The notes beneath the pieces are model-generated. The model saw only the letters and a program-made list of their open reading frames with translations. It did no database searches and was not told the DNA's origin. The translations under genes and the position numbers were made by a program. 64,000 nucleotides of DNA. It comes from Primulina eburnea (lineage: Eukaryota; Streptophyta; Magnoliopsida; Lamiales; Gesneriaceae). The DNA is taken from positions 27,131,208 through 27,195,207 of the forward strand of contig NC_133105.1 in NCBI RefSeq assembly GCF_022965805.1. The letters run 5' to 3'. Each line of letters opens with the position of its first letter. Position 1 is the stretch's first letter. Below, one piece after another: positions 47,973-59,300 of this stretch.

Positions 47973-48542
47973 GGAAGATTTAATAGAACTCGATGAATAT
48001 GACATAAAGTATGAACCCCGAACAACAATAAAAGCACAAGCCTTGGTCAATTCCTTGGCGGAAACTATACATCTAGAACAAGAGGAACAATGGAAAATCT
48101 TCGTAGATGGATATTCTTGCCATAAAGGAAGCGGATTCGGCATTATACTTATCTCTCCATGGGGAGAAGAGACTGAAATCTCTGTAGCTTGGGTTTCAGA
48201 GCGTCGAATAATGAAGTTGAGTGCTAGGACTCAAAATGGCCCGCAATCTGGTAATTTCCCGAGCCATCCTATAATCGGATTCCTAGATGGCCATCCAACA
48301 AAGTAATGATAAGTTTGACGTGAAGGATGATAATATGGTCAGATATAATTAGGTGTTGGATAAAGCCAAGGAAGGGTTCTCAAAACTCATTTCGGAGTTG
48401 ATCCCCAGGGCAGATAATGAGAAGTAGATCAACTGGCCAGACTGGTCAGTGCTCTGGATCAGGTGGCCGAACCCGACCCAACTAGTCGGGAGCTTGTCTC
48501 TCAGCTCGAACAATTGGATGACGTAATTGCCGAGGAGGAGGA
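47973..48542 (+). pseudogene. Tat-like copy 1: second (archaeal-type) RNase H
   Basis: After EPRTTIKAQALVNSLAET comes WKIFVDGYSCHKGSGFGII, the signature of the extra RNase H domain found in the Tat lineage. It is followed by decayed wording and LDKAKEGFSKLI. It supports the Tat assignment. Confidence 0.75.
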
Positions 48543-49107
48543 ATGAGACTAGAGATACGATATTCACCTATGTCAAAAAAATGGAAGACTACGCGGAGAA
48601 GAAATAAAGGCAAGGGAAATCAAAAGAAGGGATCTCCGATTTGCAATGATCGGGACATCTTGTTCAAGAGTTCTTTCTACCGACCACTCCTGAAAGGCCT
48701 GGGAGAAACAGAAGCTAATTACGTCTTTAGATATATACATGAAGGATGTTGCGGAAACCACCTGGGAAGTATGGTCCTTGCCCGTAAAACATTACTAGCC
48801 GGATTATTCTGGCCGACTTTGAAAAGAGACGCCTCCATCCTGGTCAAAGCTTGTCATAGCAATCAGAAACACGCCAACCTCCAAAAAAGGCCAGCAGAAC
48901 TTGTGAAGGCGGTCTTCGCATCATGTCCATTCAAACAGTGGGGCATGGACATTGTTGGGCCCTTCTTAATGGGCTCGGGACAAAAGAAATCATGTTGGTC
49001 GCAATAGATTACTTTTACAAATGGGTGGAGGCCGAGCCACTAGCCAAAATCACATAAAATGAAGTCTTCAAATTCCTATGAAAAAATATTGTATGTCGAT
49101 TTGGAAT
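48543..49107 (+). pseudogene. Tat-like copy 1: integrase, truncated
   Basis: FRYIHEGCCGNHLGSMVLA, FWPTLKRDASILVKACHSN (decayed HHCC zinc domain) and WGMDIVGPFL (start of the catalytic core). Homology to copy 2 stops at about 49107, so the integrase C-terminus and 3' LTR are missing. Confidence 0.8.
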
Positions 49108-49632
49108 ACCTAGATAAAAACCAACATGAACCCTCCACATGATAAAAAAACTATAAATTTATAATGCTATCAAGAGACAAAGCATGAAAAGAGCTTGAAA
49201 CAAAGATAATGCTCTTGAAGCACAGAAATACGATAAAAATCAACATAAACCCTCCACATGATAAAACATTATAAAGCTGCAAGAAATGGATAAAAAGCGT
49301 ATTTGAGTTCTGCATAACTTTTAAACCAATGACTAAAACGAAAAATTTGCTTGTGATGGAATCCAAACGTAGTGCCAAATCTTAATAGAAAAATGGAAAC
49401 TAAAATTTTCAATTATAGAATCTGTGGTTATGTTTATGTATCTTATCTCATATGCATTGGCAAATTCAAATGGGTAAAATAAGGTAGAATTATACACACA
49501 TATGCACACCCCCTCTAAGAAAATATACACATCTCTACAACCAAGGAAAAGGTGAAGAATAAAATAGTGCTATGATTTGCAAACCTGTGGAACATACTCG
49601 CTTTTCTCGAAAACTAGAATGTAAAGAACAAG
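49108..49632. other. Spacer with a local duplication
   Basis: No gene seen. The phrase ACCCTCCACATGATAAAA with flanking AATCAACAT occurs twice, at about 49115-49148 and 49236-49266. The right end is the target site of the solo LTR (ACAAG 49628-49632). Confidence 0.5.
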
Positions 49633-51139
49633 TGTGGGGACCCAGGACGCTAATCAAGTTCTTAATCATCGTTGGGACTAATTAATCAATTATAAAACAG
49701 GGTCTAAAATTTTTTTCTTTTTAAAATGCGGAACGTAGTGAAATCAAACTAATATACATATCAGTATAAAATACAATACAAGTCCTGTACTGCATGCATT
49801 CAAACTAAACTAAGGTTTAACAACTAATGTCAAGTGTTCAAACCCTATTATACATCATAATCAAAGTCCGTAGTCTCCACTCTAATCACGATCTCTCTCC
49901 TCATCTCCTGGACCCTGATCCTGTCCCACCTGTTGTCATGTACACATACAGACAAGACAACAGCCGGATAACTCCGGTGAGAATAAATCCCAGTATAAAT
50001 CAACGAAACATGCCATCATATAAACAAATATAAAGCATGTAATCAGGTAACAGATATATGTATCAAAATCTGAAATATAATCAATCATAAAACTATCAAA
50101 CATATACGTGATTCCACGTCTCAGACTAGACTCAATCCTAGTCTAGGGATCCCGGTTTCCAGATGTGGTGTTCCTATATCGAATTCCGTAATAGAAGGAA
50201 CTCTGTTCCTATTACTCGATATAACCAAATATGGTGTTCCTATATCGAATTCCGTAATAGAAGAATTCCAATCATAATTACTCGATATAACCAACATCCG
50301 GTGTCCTGACCTATCCGTCATGGACTGTAGCTCTATCGCTAATATCATTATCTTGAGACATCGTGCAATGTTCCCGTGGCGATTCCACCACTATAAGGAA
50401 CTTCTGTCACAAGATAACTCATCTGATACCTGCTATCTATAATTCAATAAAACAAGTACATCAGTCAAATCAATGCAATTATCAATTCAATAAAGTAAAG
50501 TATGTGATTTAGAGAAACTTAAGTCTAATCCGACTCAAGTCGATCTCCCAATACCACATTGACTTATACCTTTCTTTCGTCGGTTCTGGCTCAGTCGAAG
50601 TCCTGAACTCGCAGTCTGTCTGGCAATGACAATATCAATAATCTCATGTCAATATACCTTTCAAATCAATAACAATCTGATCAATCTTGATTTAATTCAA
50701 AATCAACGGCATAACGGTACAAACTCAGTATCCCCGTCAATACCATATCACCAGATAACAGTTACAATCCATAACCCATATCCAATACAATCCGTAATCC
50801 AATCACAATTCAAATCTGTCTGGTATAAATCAATATACCCCAGAAAATCCATAACAATTCCATAATCAGTCCGTTTCGTAATCTGACTTCGATTCTATGA
50901 TGTCTAATATGTCAAGAACAACATATATGAATTCCATTCAATTCTGACAATAGTATAATTTCAAAGCATGTCAAAACGTAGTAAAACTTACGTCCAGTTG
51001 TTGCCTACGTTGATAGGAACTCGGTACCGAAGTCGGATTACAATTCAGACGGACGGATTTTGTACAATCGCAACTTGAATCACAAGAAGCTAAACTTTTC
51101 CCTCGGCTTTCGATTTCCTTTCCCGGAGAACTGAAATGC

Positions 51140-51142
<3 letters not shown>

Positions 51143-51210
<68 letters not shown>
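51143..51210. repeat. (TA)n microsatellite in the solo LTR
   Basis: Uninterrupted TA dinucleotides. Also present in the homologous LTR at 62473-62509, hence an old family feature of variable length. Confidence 0.95.
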
Positions 51211-51215
<5 letters not shown>

Positions 51216-51264
51216 CTAGCACATGCATAATGGCAAATGGCTCACTCTTGGCCAAACACGTCTT

Positions 51265-51474
51265 GCGCTCGGGCGGTAGATCTTTACCGCTCGGGCGCTT
51301 GCTCGGCGCTCGGGCGGTAACAACTTACCGCCCGGGCGCGGAAGACTCTGCCTCCCGATTAAGCCTTGGCGCTCGGGCGGTCAAACACTACCGCCCGGGC
51401 GCCACATCCTCTGCCCAAAGCCTACCCTGCTGAACATTGGCGCTCGGGCGGTCATTTTCTACCGCTCGGGCGCC
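51265..51474 (-). repeat. Array of four GC-rich hairpins in the family E LTR
   Basis: Units 51265-51298, 51306-51339, 51368-51403 and 51439-51474. Each has the arms GGCGCTCGGGCGGT and ACCGCCCGGGCGCC (with CTCGGG/CCCGGG variants) around 6-8 variable bases. They are spaced about 41-71 bp apart in otherwise ordinary sequence. Confidence 0.88.
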
Positions 51475-51604
51475 AATAGTTCTGCTAAAAACTTGCACAA
51501 TTCATATGAAATATTATTTCGTGTCTCGATTAATCCTTTCGTAATCATATCAAATTATAAATCAACAATGACCGATTACTAGGATTAAATTTCCGGGCAT
51601 TACA

Positions 51605-54600
51605 ACAAGAGACCTCAACATTTCTAAATCTCAGTTTGCATCTCATGCTTCACAACAAAATACGTACTATAGAACTTAAAATCAAATAAAAACACCCACA
51701 AAGTTCCCAAGGCCAAGCCAATGATGCTTCAAATTCTCACTCCAAAAACAGATTGCTTCAGAGCTTCAAAATGAAATTAATGGATGGGAATAGAACTAAA
51801 GGTTACCCATTTTATACTTAATTTTCGAAACAAAAACTGGAAGGAGGAAAAAGACAAACAAACGAAAATATGAAATAATACATCAACTTTAATGATATGA
51901 CGAGAGCAATGTCAAAAAATTGAAGGAGGAAGCTACTTAGAAATTAGAATACAATTTAGATGGAAAAAGAATAAAAAATGTCCAAATACATAGACATGCT
52001 AAAGAAACAAAACTAACTTAATTGAAACTCATTTTGTCCTTCGAGACAACTCCAATCAGTTTTAATATACAAATTGATTCCTTATTTCGTATGTGGATAT
52101 GATTATATGAGACATAAGTCAAATGTCAGCTGGGGACTCTTAGTTCGACAATTGATACAACTTTTTTTCTTTTCTTAGTTTCTACTATACTCTTTTCAAC
52201 AATAGAATGTCAAGCTAATACGTGAATCCAATAGCTAGCAATGAAGAATGTAGACGGTATAGTGATAATCAATCCACTATATTATTTGATCACCGAGATA
52301 GTTTATAGTTTCTTCGTTGACTTAAGTCGTGACCCTTATTGACCTAGCACAATGAATCAGCTTTTCCATTGACTCGAAGAGTAAGAGAGATAACTATGAT
52401 TGAGGTTATTTAACGATGAATGTGACTAATGACAATAACTTCCCTATACGAACACGTCATTCATGCTTACGTAAATGATGGCGAGGAATGAAGGGGTGAT
52501 AACAGACCCTGAGCATGGTCATAAAATGATAAAAATTAGATAATAAATCAGTTTAAACATACTGCCTCATAAAATGATACGATTAGATAATTAAATCAGT
52601 TTAAACATACTACCTTTAACACCATATTCTCACCACAAATCTCAAATTGTTATGCTTAGGGAAAATATCCATCCTGAGATGTTGTGGGGTCTCAAGAATA
52701 TCACCACAAATAACAGTATAAATTATGTAATGTAGGCAAATGCCCAATGAATCCTAAAGAGTACCAAAACCAAGGTGATAATACCACCTTTGAACAATGC
52801 CAACATGAAAAGCAACAAGAGAGTAATCTATGAAAGTTCAAGAAGATGAAACCAGGAAAAAAGTAGAACAATTGCGAAGAAAAATAATATCTAAATCTTG
52901 GAGCTGCATAAATTTTCTAGACTGGTTTGAAGAATGGTTAGTAAAACTTACACTGATTGCTACACATCCAAATTTCAATATAATATCTAAACCTTGGAGC
53001 TGCATAAATTTTCTAGACTTAGAAGAGTTCCATACCATATTTCATACGAGTAGATGAAAGACACACGCATAAACATACAACATATAATTAGTCTGATCAT
53101 ATTTATTCTGATTGCAATATATTATTCAATTCACATGTGCAAAGACTAAATCAGATTTATGAACGGTTCAGAAGTAAAAACAACAGATTTATTGGACCAA
53201 ATACAATCCCTTTACTTCATCTTTTTATTGGACCAAAAACAACAGAGCTTGATCCATGCCAGCCCTTTACTTCATCTCTTTATTTGGCCACAATTACAAA
53301 AAACTAAGCACAACAGAACAAACATGAACAATAAGGTATTTAAAAATCTTAAAGGAAACGCGAGGTTTTAAAAAATAGAAACACGTCGCGAACAAGCAAA
53401 TTCGAAAATTACCTCGAAAAAGACCTGGAATCTCTAACTTATCAAACTCCCCAAAAGCGTCAAGTCACCTACAATAGTTCGAAAACCATACAGAAAATTG
53501 ATTCAAATATCAAGAAAAAGAAGGATAAAACAAAAATCAATTAACTTTTTATAACTTATTTACTTATAATCATTCAATAATCACATAACCCCGAACCAAT
53601 CGTGCCGATGACCAACGATGACGCGATGAACGAGAATCTGAATGGCTGCAGTCAGTGTACTGATGCCGTTTTAGGGCTTTTTCTTTTACGGGAAGTAAGC
53701 AAGTAACTAACCTCCACTTTAAAATATATCTTTTCTTTCTAAAAAAAATCTAACATTTCTTATTGTTTGTTTGTTTTTTTTACGGATAACACAAAATATG
53801 AAAAATCGAAAATGCACATTTAATCACTATAAAAATTAAACAAGCATCCTAATCTTTATGTTTTTATAGAAATTGAATATGTACTAGTTGAGATTTTACT
53901 AAATTGTCCTCAATTATTATTTAATTTATGTATGAAGTTTTTTTAACCTAAAATCCTTGTTAAATATCGAAAATACACATTTTACTCTGATAAAAATTTA
54001 ATACTTGTGTTTTTATAGAAGTTGTACATGTGTCCCAAGTTCAAACACTCATGGAAGTAGTTGTGATTTCATTAAATTGTTATCAACTATTATTTAATTT
54101 TTGTTTGACATTAAAGAAAGAATTTAATAGGAGAGACTTGAGGGTGATATAACTTTGGAGAACGTGAGATCAACATGTCATCTTCTTTCCTCCGATTCTT
54201 TGTTGCTTGGTAAGTGTTTTAGTAAAACCACATCAATGCAAACAATTTGGTATTCTACACATTTCATTAAATATGCACGAACTTATCATTTTGGTTTGGT
54301 GCTATGGTATTTGGATTGTAATTTTTTTGTGGTGATGCTTGTTTGGTTAACATTGAATTCAGAAACTTTTTGACATTTTCATCATGTTTCTTGAATCTCT
54401 ATGAGTGAATGATCCGTGAAATCTGTAGAGTATTCAATTTATCGTAAATCATTATAATTAGTATGTTGAATTTGTCATTGGAAATATCAAATCAACATAT
54501 GACATTAATTGTATAACAAACCAAGTATATAAAACCAAACGTGAGATCATCCAAATGTTACATGGCATTTGATTCGACACAAAAACAATTATTTAATTTT

Positions 54601-55210
54601 TATGTAGTGGAATACGTATTTTCGAAATTTCACGGAGAGTTTAGGTGCAAATAACTATATTTTCCTTTCAGAATAACTAAAGACAATTTTTGTATATTTC
54701 ATGTATTTTTTTAAAAAAATTGGTCTCATAAAAGCAACATAGGTGCATGTTTCAACAATCGAATTAACATGGGTTAATCGTGCAACTTCTATAAAAATAC
54801 AAGAACTAGAACGCCTATTTAATTTTCATAGAGATGAAGAATGACTTTTCGTGAGAAATTTGGGGGAATGATATCGGCCAAAACTTTTTTTTTTTGGAAA
54901 ATAACCCTCCCACGGCATATTTGAGTGATTTCAAATATATAGGTTATTTTTAAAAAAAATTAACCGAAATTATTTTGCTAATTATCTCATATGGCCATCG
55001 ATTTTGGCCAGATAACTTGAAATAAAAAAATTGGTCAATCATCTTCATTTTGATTATAAATCAAATCATCTCTATTTAGACTTAATTAATTAATGTATTT
55101 TATGAAAATAAAATAATAAAATTGTTAGAGTACAATAATTATCTCTGTTGAGAAAGCGATCAAAATGTGGTACTTGGACTCTTATAAGGTTTAAAATATT
55201 TGAGATGTAC
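51605..55210. other. Spacer without a convincing gene
   Basis: AT-rich, many stops. A repeated 38-base block lies at 52886-52924 and 52982-53019 (CTTGGAGCTGCATAAATTTT core). An imperfect direct duplication lies at about 53800-54100 (CGAAAATGCACATTT / TTTTTATAGAA). A CCCTAAAACGG-type leader on the minus strand at 53590-53690 and a short minus-strand stretch at 53380-53470 could be relics of a gene's 5' exons, but all frames there meet stops. Confidence 0.45.
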
Positions 55211-55536
55211 TATTACAACCTGAAACGTCCACTATTTTTAAACCTTAAAATCCTACTAAAGTTTTTTTTTTTCAAAATCGAAACTTGCATAGACAACATT
55301 TCCAAAAATCCAAAATTTATTTAACATCAAAAGAATTTAAAGTGCATAAAAATCCCTTGTTAGAAACTTAATTTCGGAAGTTCGACAAACCGAGCATATA
55401 AAGATTGAACTAACTTATCGAGAAAACTGAAAAGAATTGATCTAAAAATACACAAACTATTGGATTCCTAACTGAAGATTAATGCGCAGCTAAGACAATT
55501 GAACTAAGCTAACTTAACTATGTAGTGGACTGGATG
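55211..55536 (+). repeat. LTR fragments (LARD-like start, then Copia-like start)
   Basis: TGAAACGTCCACTATTTTTAAA near 55220 resembles the end of the LARD LTR. From 55363, TGTTAGAAACTTAATTTCGG...AACTGA resembles the start of the Copia LTRs at 6388 and 19695. Both are short and diverged. Confidence 0.55.
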
Positions 55537-55966
55537 TTCGATCCAGAAAGACAACTAGTAGAAGATTGACAAACATGGAAATCACCGGGAAAAAGTCCGG
55601 ACATGGCGTCTTACGTCATTCGGACCAGGGGACTTGGCCGGATTGTCCGACCCTCACAATAACACGTTGCTCATCCGAGCCATGATAGCTAATTATGCAG
55701 TGGCCAGGATATTCGTCGATTCAGGAAGCTCGGGAAATATGCTCTTCCAAGAAACTATGGATCAAATGGACTTGGGATAATATAAAATCGAGCCAGTTCT
55801 AACTTCGCTTTCGGATTTACTGGCATGCCATTCGACCGATAGGCATGATAAATTTGCCCATCACACTCAGGGAAGCTCACACTAGGAAAATCAGGATTGT
55901 CGGTTACATAATTGTAGACGCCCCATCTGAGTATAATGTCATTCTGGGCCGACCAGCTATGACATC
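55537..55966 (+). pseudogene. Tat-like Ty3 copy 2: protease part (interrupted)
   Basis: Parallel to 33814-34016 joined to 46204-46428. The active-site segment VDSGSS is preserved here, followed by the REAHTRKIRIVGYII and DAPSEYNVILGRPAM blocks. It is cut at the ACATC target site 55962-55966 and resumes at 58944. Confidence 0.82.
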
Positions 55967-56618
55967 TGATGATACCCCCGTAAGAGCCCGGGTCATGGAT
56001 GACCCGGAATATCAAATGGATTCCCAAATTCGAGTAAGTCTGCAGGTGGATTCTTCTGGAGCCGGGCAGGTGGAAGCCCATGCTCTACTCTCCGGGCAGT
56101 CATAGGCTCGGGCTCTTGTATAAATCTCTTGTATAAAGCATTCTACCCGGGCACCTCGATTACAGTGTCGCATTCAAGTGGTTCAGAAGATAAGATCTTG
56201 TCTCGAGAAGCGCACCCGACATAATCCTATTGATGTGATACGATGGGAAAATAGGACAACTTGACAGGAAGTCAACATCAAATGCTATGAGTGGTAGGTG
56301 TACACGCAAATCGAGGTCATTATTACTTCTCCTACTATAAATACCAGGTTCTCTCTTTACATATAGAGATTCATTCATTTTACACCAATCACACAGCCAT
56401 TACTTGGCTACATTGGTTTCTTGCTTGAGTACCCTGCTGACTTAAGCATCGGAGTGGTCACGCCGGACACCCCTCCGGCGCCCATTCACGAGTTCATTTC
56501 ATTGTGTGCAGGTGACAGCCGAAGCCATCTACTTTGCTCATCTTCCTGAAATAAATTATTGATAGCAGATCCTGTGGAGCTCCCGACCCGGCTCGTCCAT
56601 TTCACAAGGATCGCATCA
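55967..56618 (+). repeat. 5' LTR of the non-autonomous element
   Basis: Starts TGATGATACCCCCG and ends GGATCGCATCA. TATA box CTATAAATACC is at 56335-56345. Confidence 0.92.
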
Positions 56619-56638
56619 TTGGCGCCGTCTGTGGGAAA
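56619..56638 (+). other. Primer-binding site of the non-autonomous element
   Basis: TTGGCGCCGTCTGTGGGAAA immediately follows the 5' LTR. It is the Tat/Athila-style primer site, probably pairing with a tRNA ending in GGCGCCA. Confidence 0.8.
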
Positions 56639-57087
56639 CTTGAGCTCAAGACGTAGACATGGTTTCCATTCGAAGCAAGTCCGACCTTGCTCGGCACTCA
56701 GTAAGCCCAACTCTGCTTGGCAAACATACAAGTCCGACCAGCTCGGCACTCAAATTTTATGTGGGTTTTATATGTGCTCAAAGCTCAGCAGCTATCCCGG
56801 ATTGGCATGGAAGAACATTTTTTATGCACTCATTAGCATACAGCTATATTAGTCACCTAATTTAGCTCAACCAGAGAAGTTCCACTCTACCGAAAATGAA
56901 TTTGGATTCAATATTTCCAGGTTAGTAATTTGGTTTTTAATAAAACTAATATAGCAGGAGAAACAAAATCTTCTAAGTCCGAGAGATACTAGGCCCCGGC
57001 ACTCATATTCAGAGCCCGGGAGGTATGAGGCCCCGGCATCCGGCACTATATCTTAAGTCTGGGAGGTATGAGGCCTCGGCACATTAT

Positions 57088-58086
57088 ATTAAGCCCAGGG
57101 TTCTCAAACCTGGCTCGGGGCTCCGTACCTCGACCATTCATGAAGGCCAGGGCTCCACACCCTGGTTATCTATTAAGTCCAGGGATCCGTACCCTGGCTC
57201 GGGGCTCCGTACCTCGACCATTCATGAAGCCCAGGCTCCGCGCCTTGGTTATTTATAAGCCCAGGGTTCTCAAACCTGGCTCGGGGCTCCGTACCTCGAC
57301 CATTCATGAAGCCCAGGCTCCGCGCCTTGGATATTTATAAGCCCAGGGTTCTCAAACCTGGCTCGGGACTCCGTACCTCGACCATTCATGAAGCCCAGGC
57401 TCCGCGCCTTGGTTATTTATAAGCCCAGGGTTCTCAAACCTGGCTCGGGGCTCCGTACCTCGACCATTCATGAAGCCCAGGCTCCGCGCCTTGGTTATTT
57501 ATAAGCCCAGGGTTCTCAAACCTGGCTCGGGGCTCCGTACCTCGACCATTTATGAAGGCCAGGGCTCCGCACCCTGGTTATCTATTAAGCCCAGGGTTCT
57601 CAAACCTGGCTCGGGCTCCGCACCTCGACCATTCCAAGTCCCGGGACCTGCTCCCCGGCCCAAGGCTCCGCACCTTGGTTATTGATAAGCCCAGGGCACT
57701 ACACCCTGGCTCGGGGCTCCGCACCTCGACCATTCCAAGTCCCGGGACCTGCTCCCCGGCCCAAGGCTCCGCACCTTGGTTATTGATAAGCCCAGGGCAC
57801 TACACCCTGGCTCGGGGCTCCGCACCTCGACCATTCCAAGTCCCGGGACCTGCTCCCCGGCCCAAGGCTCCGCACCTTGGTTATTGATAAGCCCAGGGCA
57901 CTACACCCTGGCTCGGGGCTCCGCACCTCGACCATTCCAAGTCCCGGGACCTGCTCCCCGGCCCAAGGCTCCGCACCTTGGTTATTGATAAGCCCAGGGC
58001 ACTACACCCTGGCTCGGGGCTCCGCACCTCGACCATTCCAAGTCCCGGGACCTGCTCCCCGGCCCAAGGCTCCGCACCTTGGTTAT
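57088..58086 (+). repeat. Minisatellite of mini-hairpins (83-bp and 101-bp units)
   Basis: The left part uses units of about 83 bp (starts near 57257, 57340, 57423, 57506). The right part uses units of exactly 101 bp (57687, 57788, 57889, 57990). Each 101-bp unit holds four stem-loops, for example 57691-57709 (CCAGGG CACTACA CCCTGG), 57711-57729 (TCGGGG CTCCGCA CCTCGA), 57742-57759 (CCGGG..CCCGG) and 57761-57779 (CCAAGG CTCCGCA CCTTGG). The region codes for nothing recognisable. Confidence 0.92.
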
Positions 58087-58286
58087 TCAGTAAGTCCGAG
58101 AGACAAAAGGCCTCGGCATCTTATCTCAAGTCCATGAGGCACGATACTCCGGCATTTCTTCTCATTTCTAGGAGACATGAAGCCCCCGATGCTTTTATAG
58201 AACAAGATTGATTATCTCTTTGGGAATCCAAGCATGACTGATCGGGACAGCGAGTATGACTCTAGCCCGACTATTTAAGGGATGTG

Positions 58287-58938
58287 TGATGATACCCCCG
58301 TAAGAGCCCGGGTCATGGATGACCCGGAATATCAAATGGATTCCCAAATTCGAGTAAGTCTGCAGGTGGATTCTTCTGGAGCCGGGCAGGTGGAAGCCCA
58401 TGCTCTACTCTCCGGGCAGTCATAGGCTCGGGCTCTTGTATAAATCTCTTGTATAAAGCATTCTACCCGGGCACCTCGATTACAGTGTCGCATTCAAGTG
58501 GTTCAGAAGATAAGATCTTGTCTCGAGAAGCGCACCCGACATAATCCTATTGATGTGATACGATGGGAAAATAGGACAACTTGACAGGAAGTCAACATCA
58601 AATGCTATGAGTGGTAGGTGTACACGCAAATCGAGGTCATTATTACTTCTCCTACTATAAATACCAGGTTCTCTCTTTACATATAGAGATTCATTCATTT
58701 TACACCAATCACACAGCCATTACTTGGCTACATTGGTTTCTTGCTTGAGTACCCTGCTGACTTAAGCATCGGAGTGGTCACGCCGGACACCCCTCCGGCG
58801 CCCATTCACGAGTTCATTTCATTGTGTGCAGGTGACAGCCGAAGCCATCTACTTTGCTCATCTTCCTGAAATAAATTATTGATAGCAGATCCTGTGGAGC
58901 TCCCGACCCAGCTCGTCCATTTCACAAGGATCGCATCA
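58287..58938 (+). repeat. 3' LTR of the non-autonomous element
   Basis: Same as 55967-56618 except for the single substitution noted there. Followed by the target duplication ACATC. The preceding AAGGGATGTG may be the polypurine tract. Confidence 0.92.
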
Positions 58939-59300
58939 ACATCTTTCTCAGCAGTCGCCTCAGCTCTGCATCAAAAAATAAAGTTCCCAGTAAGCAACGA
59001 GGTCGGAGAATTTAGAAGAGATCACAAAATAGCACGGAAATGTTACGTGGAAGAAGTGTGGGTTGAACAAAAGGCCATTAAAATCGAGCACCCGATTTTG
59101 GGAAAAATATTGAAGTATATGTGGACGACATCGTCATCAAAACAATGGTACATCGTCATCAAAACAATGGTATCCGAACACTTTATAGCCGACCTAGAAC
59201 AAACTTTCCAGACACTTCGCGGTTACAAGCTCAACCTCAACCCAAGCAAATGCAGACTGGGAGTCCAGACTGGAAAATTCTTGGGCTAAATGGTTACAAG
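58939..59300 (+). pseudogene. Tat-like copy 2: protease end and deleted reverse transcriptase
   Basis: FSAVASALHQKIKFPV and ARKCYVEEVWVEQKA match copy 1. At about 59092 the reading jumps to the equivalent of 47266 in copy 1, removing most of the RT fingers and palm (about 0.7 kb). The YVDDIV codons are retained in another frame (59115-59135). A 22-bp tandem duplication lies at 59129-59150/59151-59172. Confidence 0.82.

Larger units (their letters stand above)
49633..51604 (-). mobile_element. Solo LTR of family E, TSD ACAAG
   Basis: 1972 bp. On the minus strand it runs from TGTAATGCCCGGAAATTTAA to ...CCTGGGTCCCCACA, with ACAAG at 49628-49632 and 51605-51609. Same family as 62097-64000. It contains an internal duplication at about 50163-50295, a TA microsatellite and a palindrome array. 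No internal region remains. Confidence 0.9.
55967..58938 (+). mobile_element. Young non-autonomous Ty3-type element with hairpin minisatellite, TSD ACATC
   Basis: 2972 bp flanked by ACATC (55962-55966 and 58939-58943). LTRs are 55967-56618 and 58287-58938, 652 bp each. I noticed only one difference between them (CGACCCGGCTCG versus CGACCCAGCTCG). The primer site is 56619-56638. The 1668-bp interior has no gag or pol domain, only short frames and a minisatellite. The primer type matches Tat elements, which probably supply the enzymes. Confidence 0.92.

Noticed and set aside
47907..48143. Minus-strand frames opposite the RNase H region, also at 59823-60008
   Set aside because: They are shadows of the plus-strand RNase H coding sequence.
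50971..51433. Frames coding YIYIYI stretches
   Set aside because: They are translations of the TA microsatellite and the hairpin array.
55755..56081. Minus-strand frame repeated at 58195-58401
   Set aside because: It lies across an LTR and the antisense of a protease fragment and has no protein-like pattern.
57088..58086. CRISPR-like regular repeats
   Set aside because: Unit starts are regular but there are no unique spacers; the whole unit is repeated and lies inside an LTR element of a plant genome.
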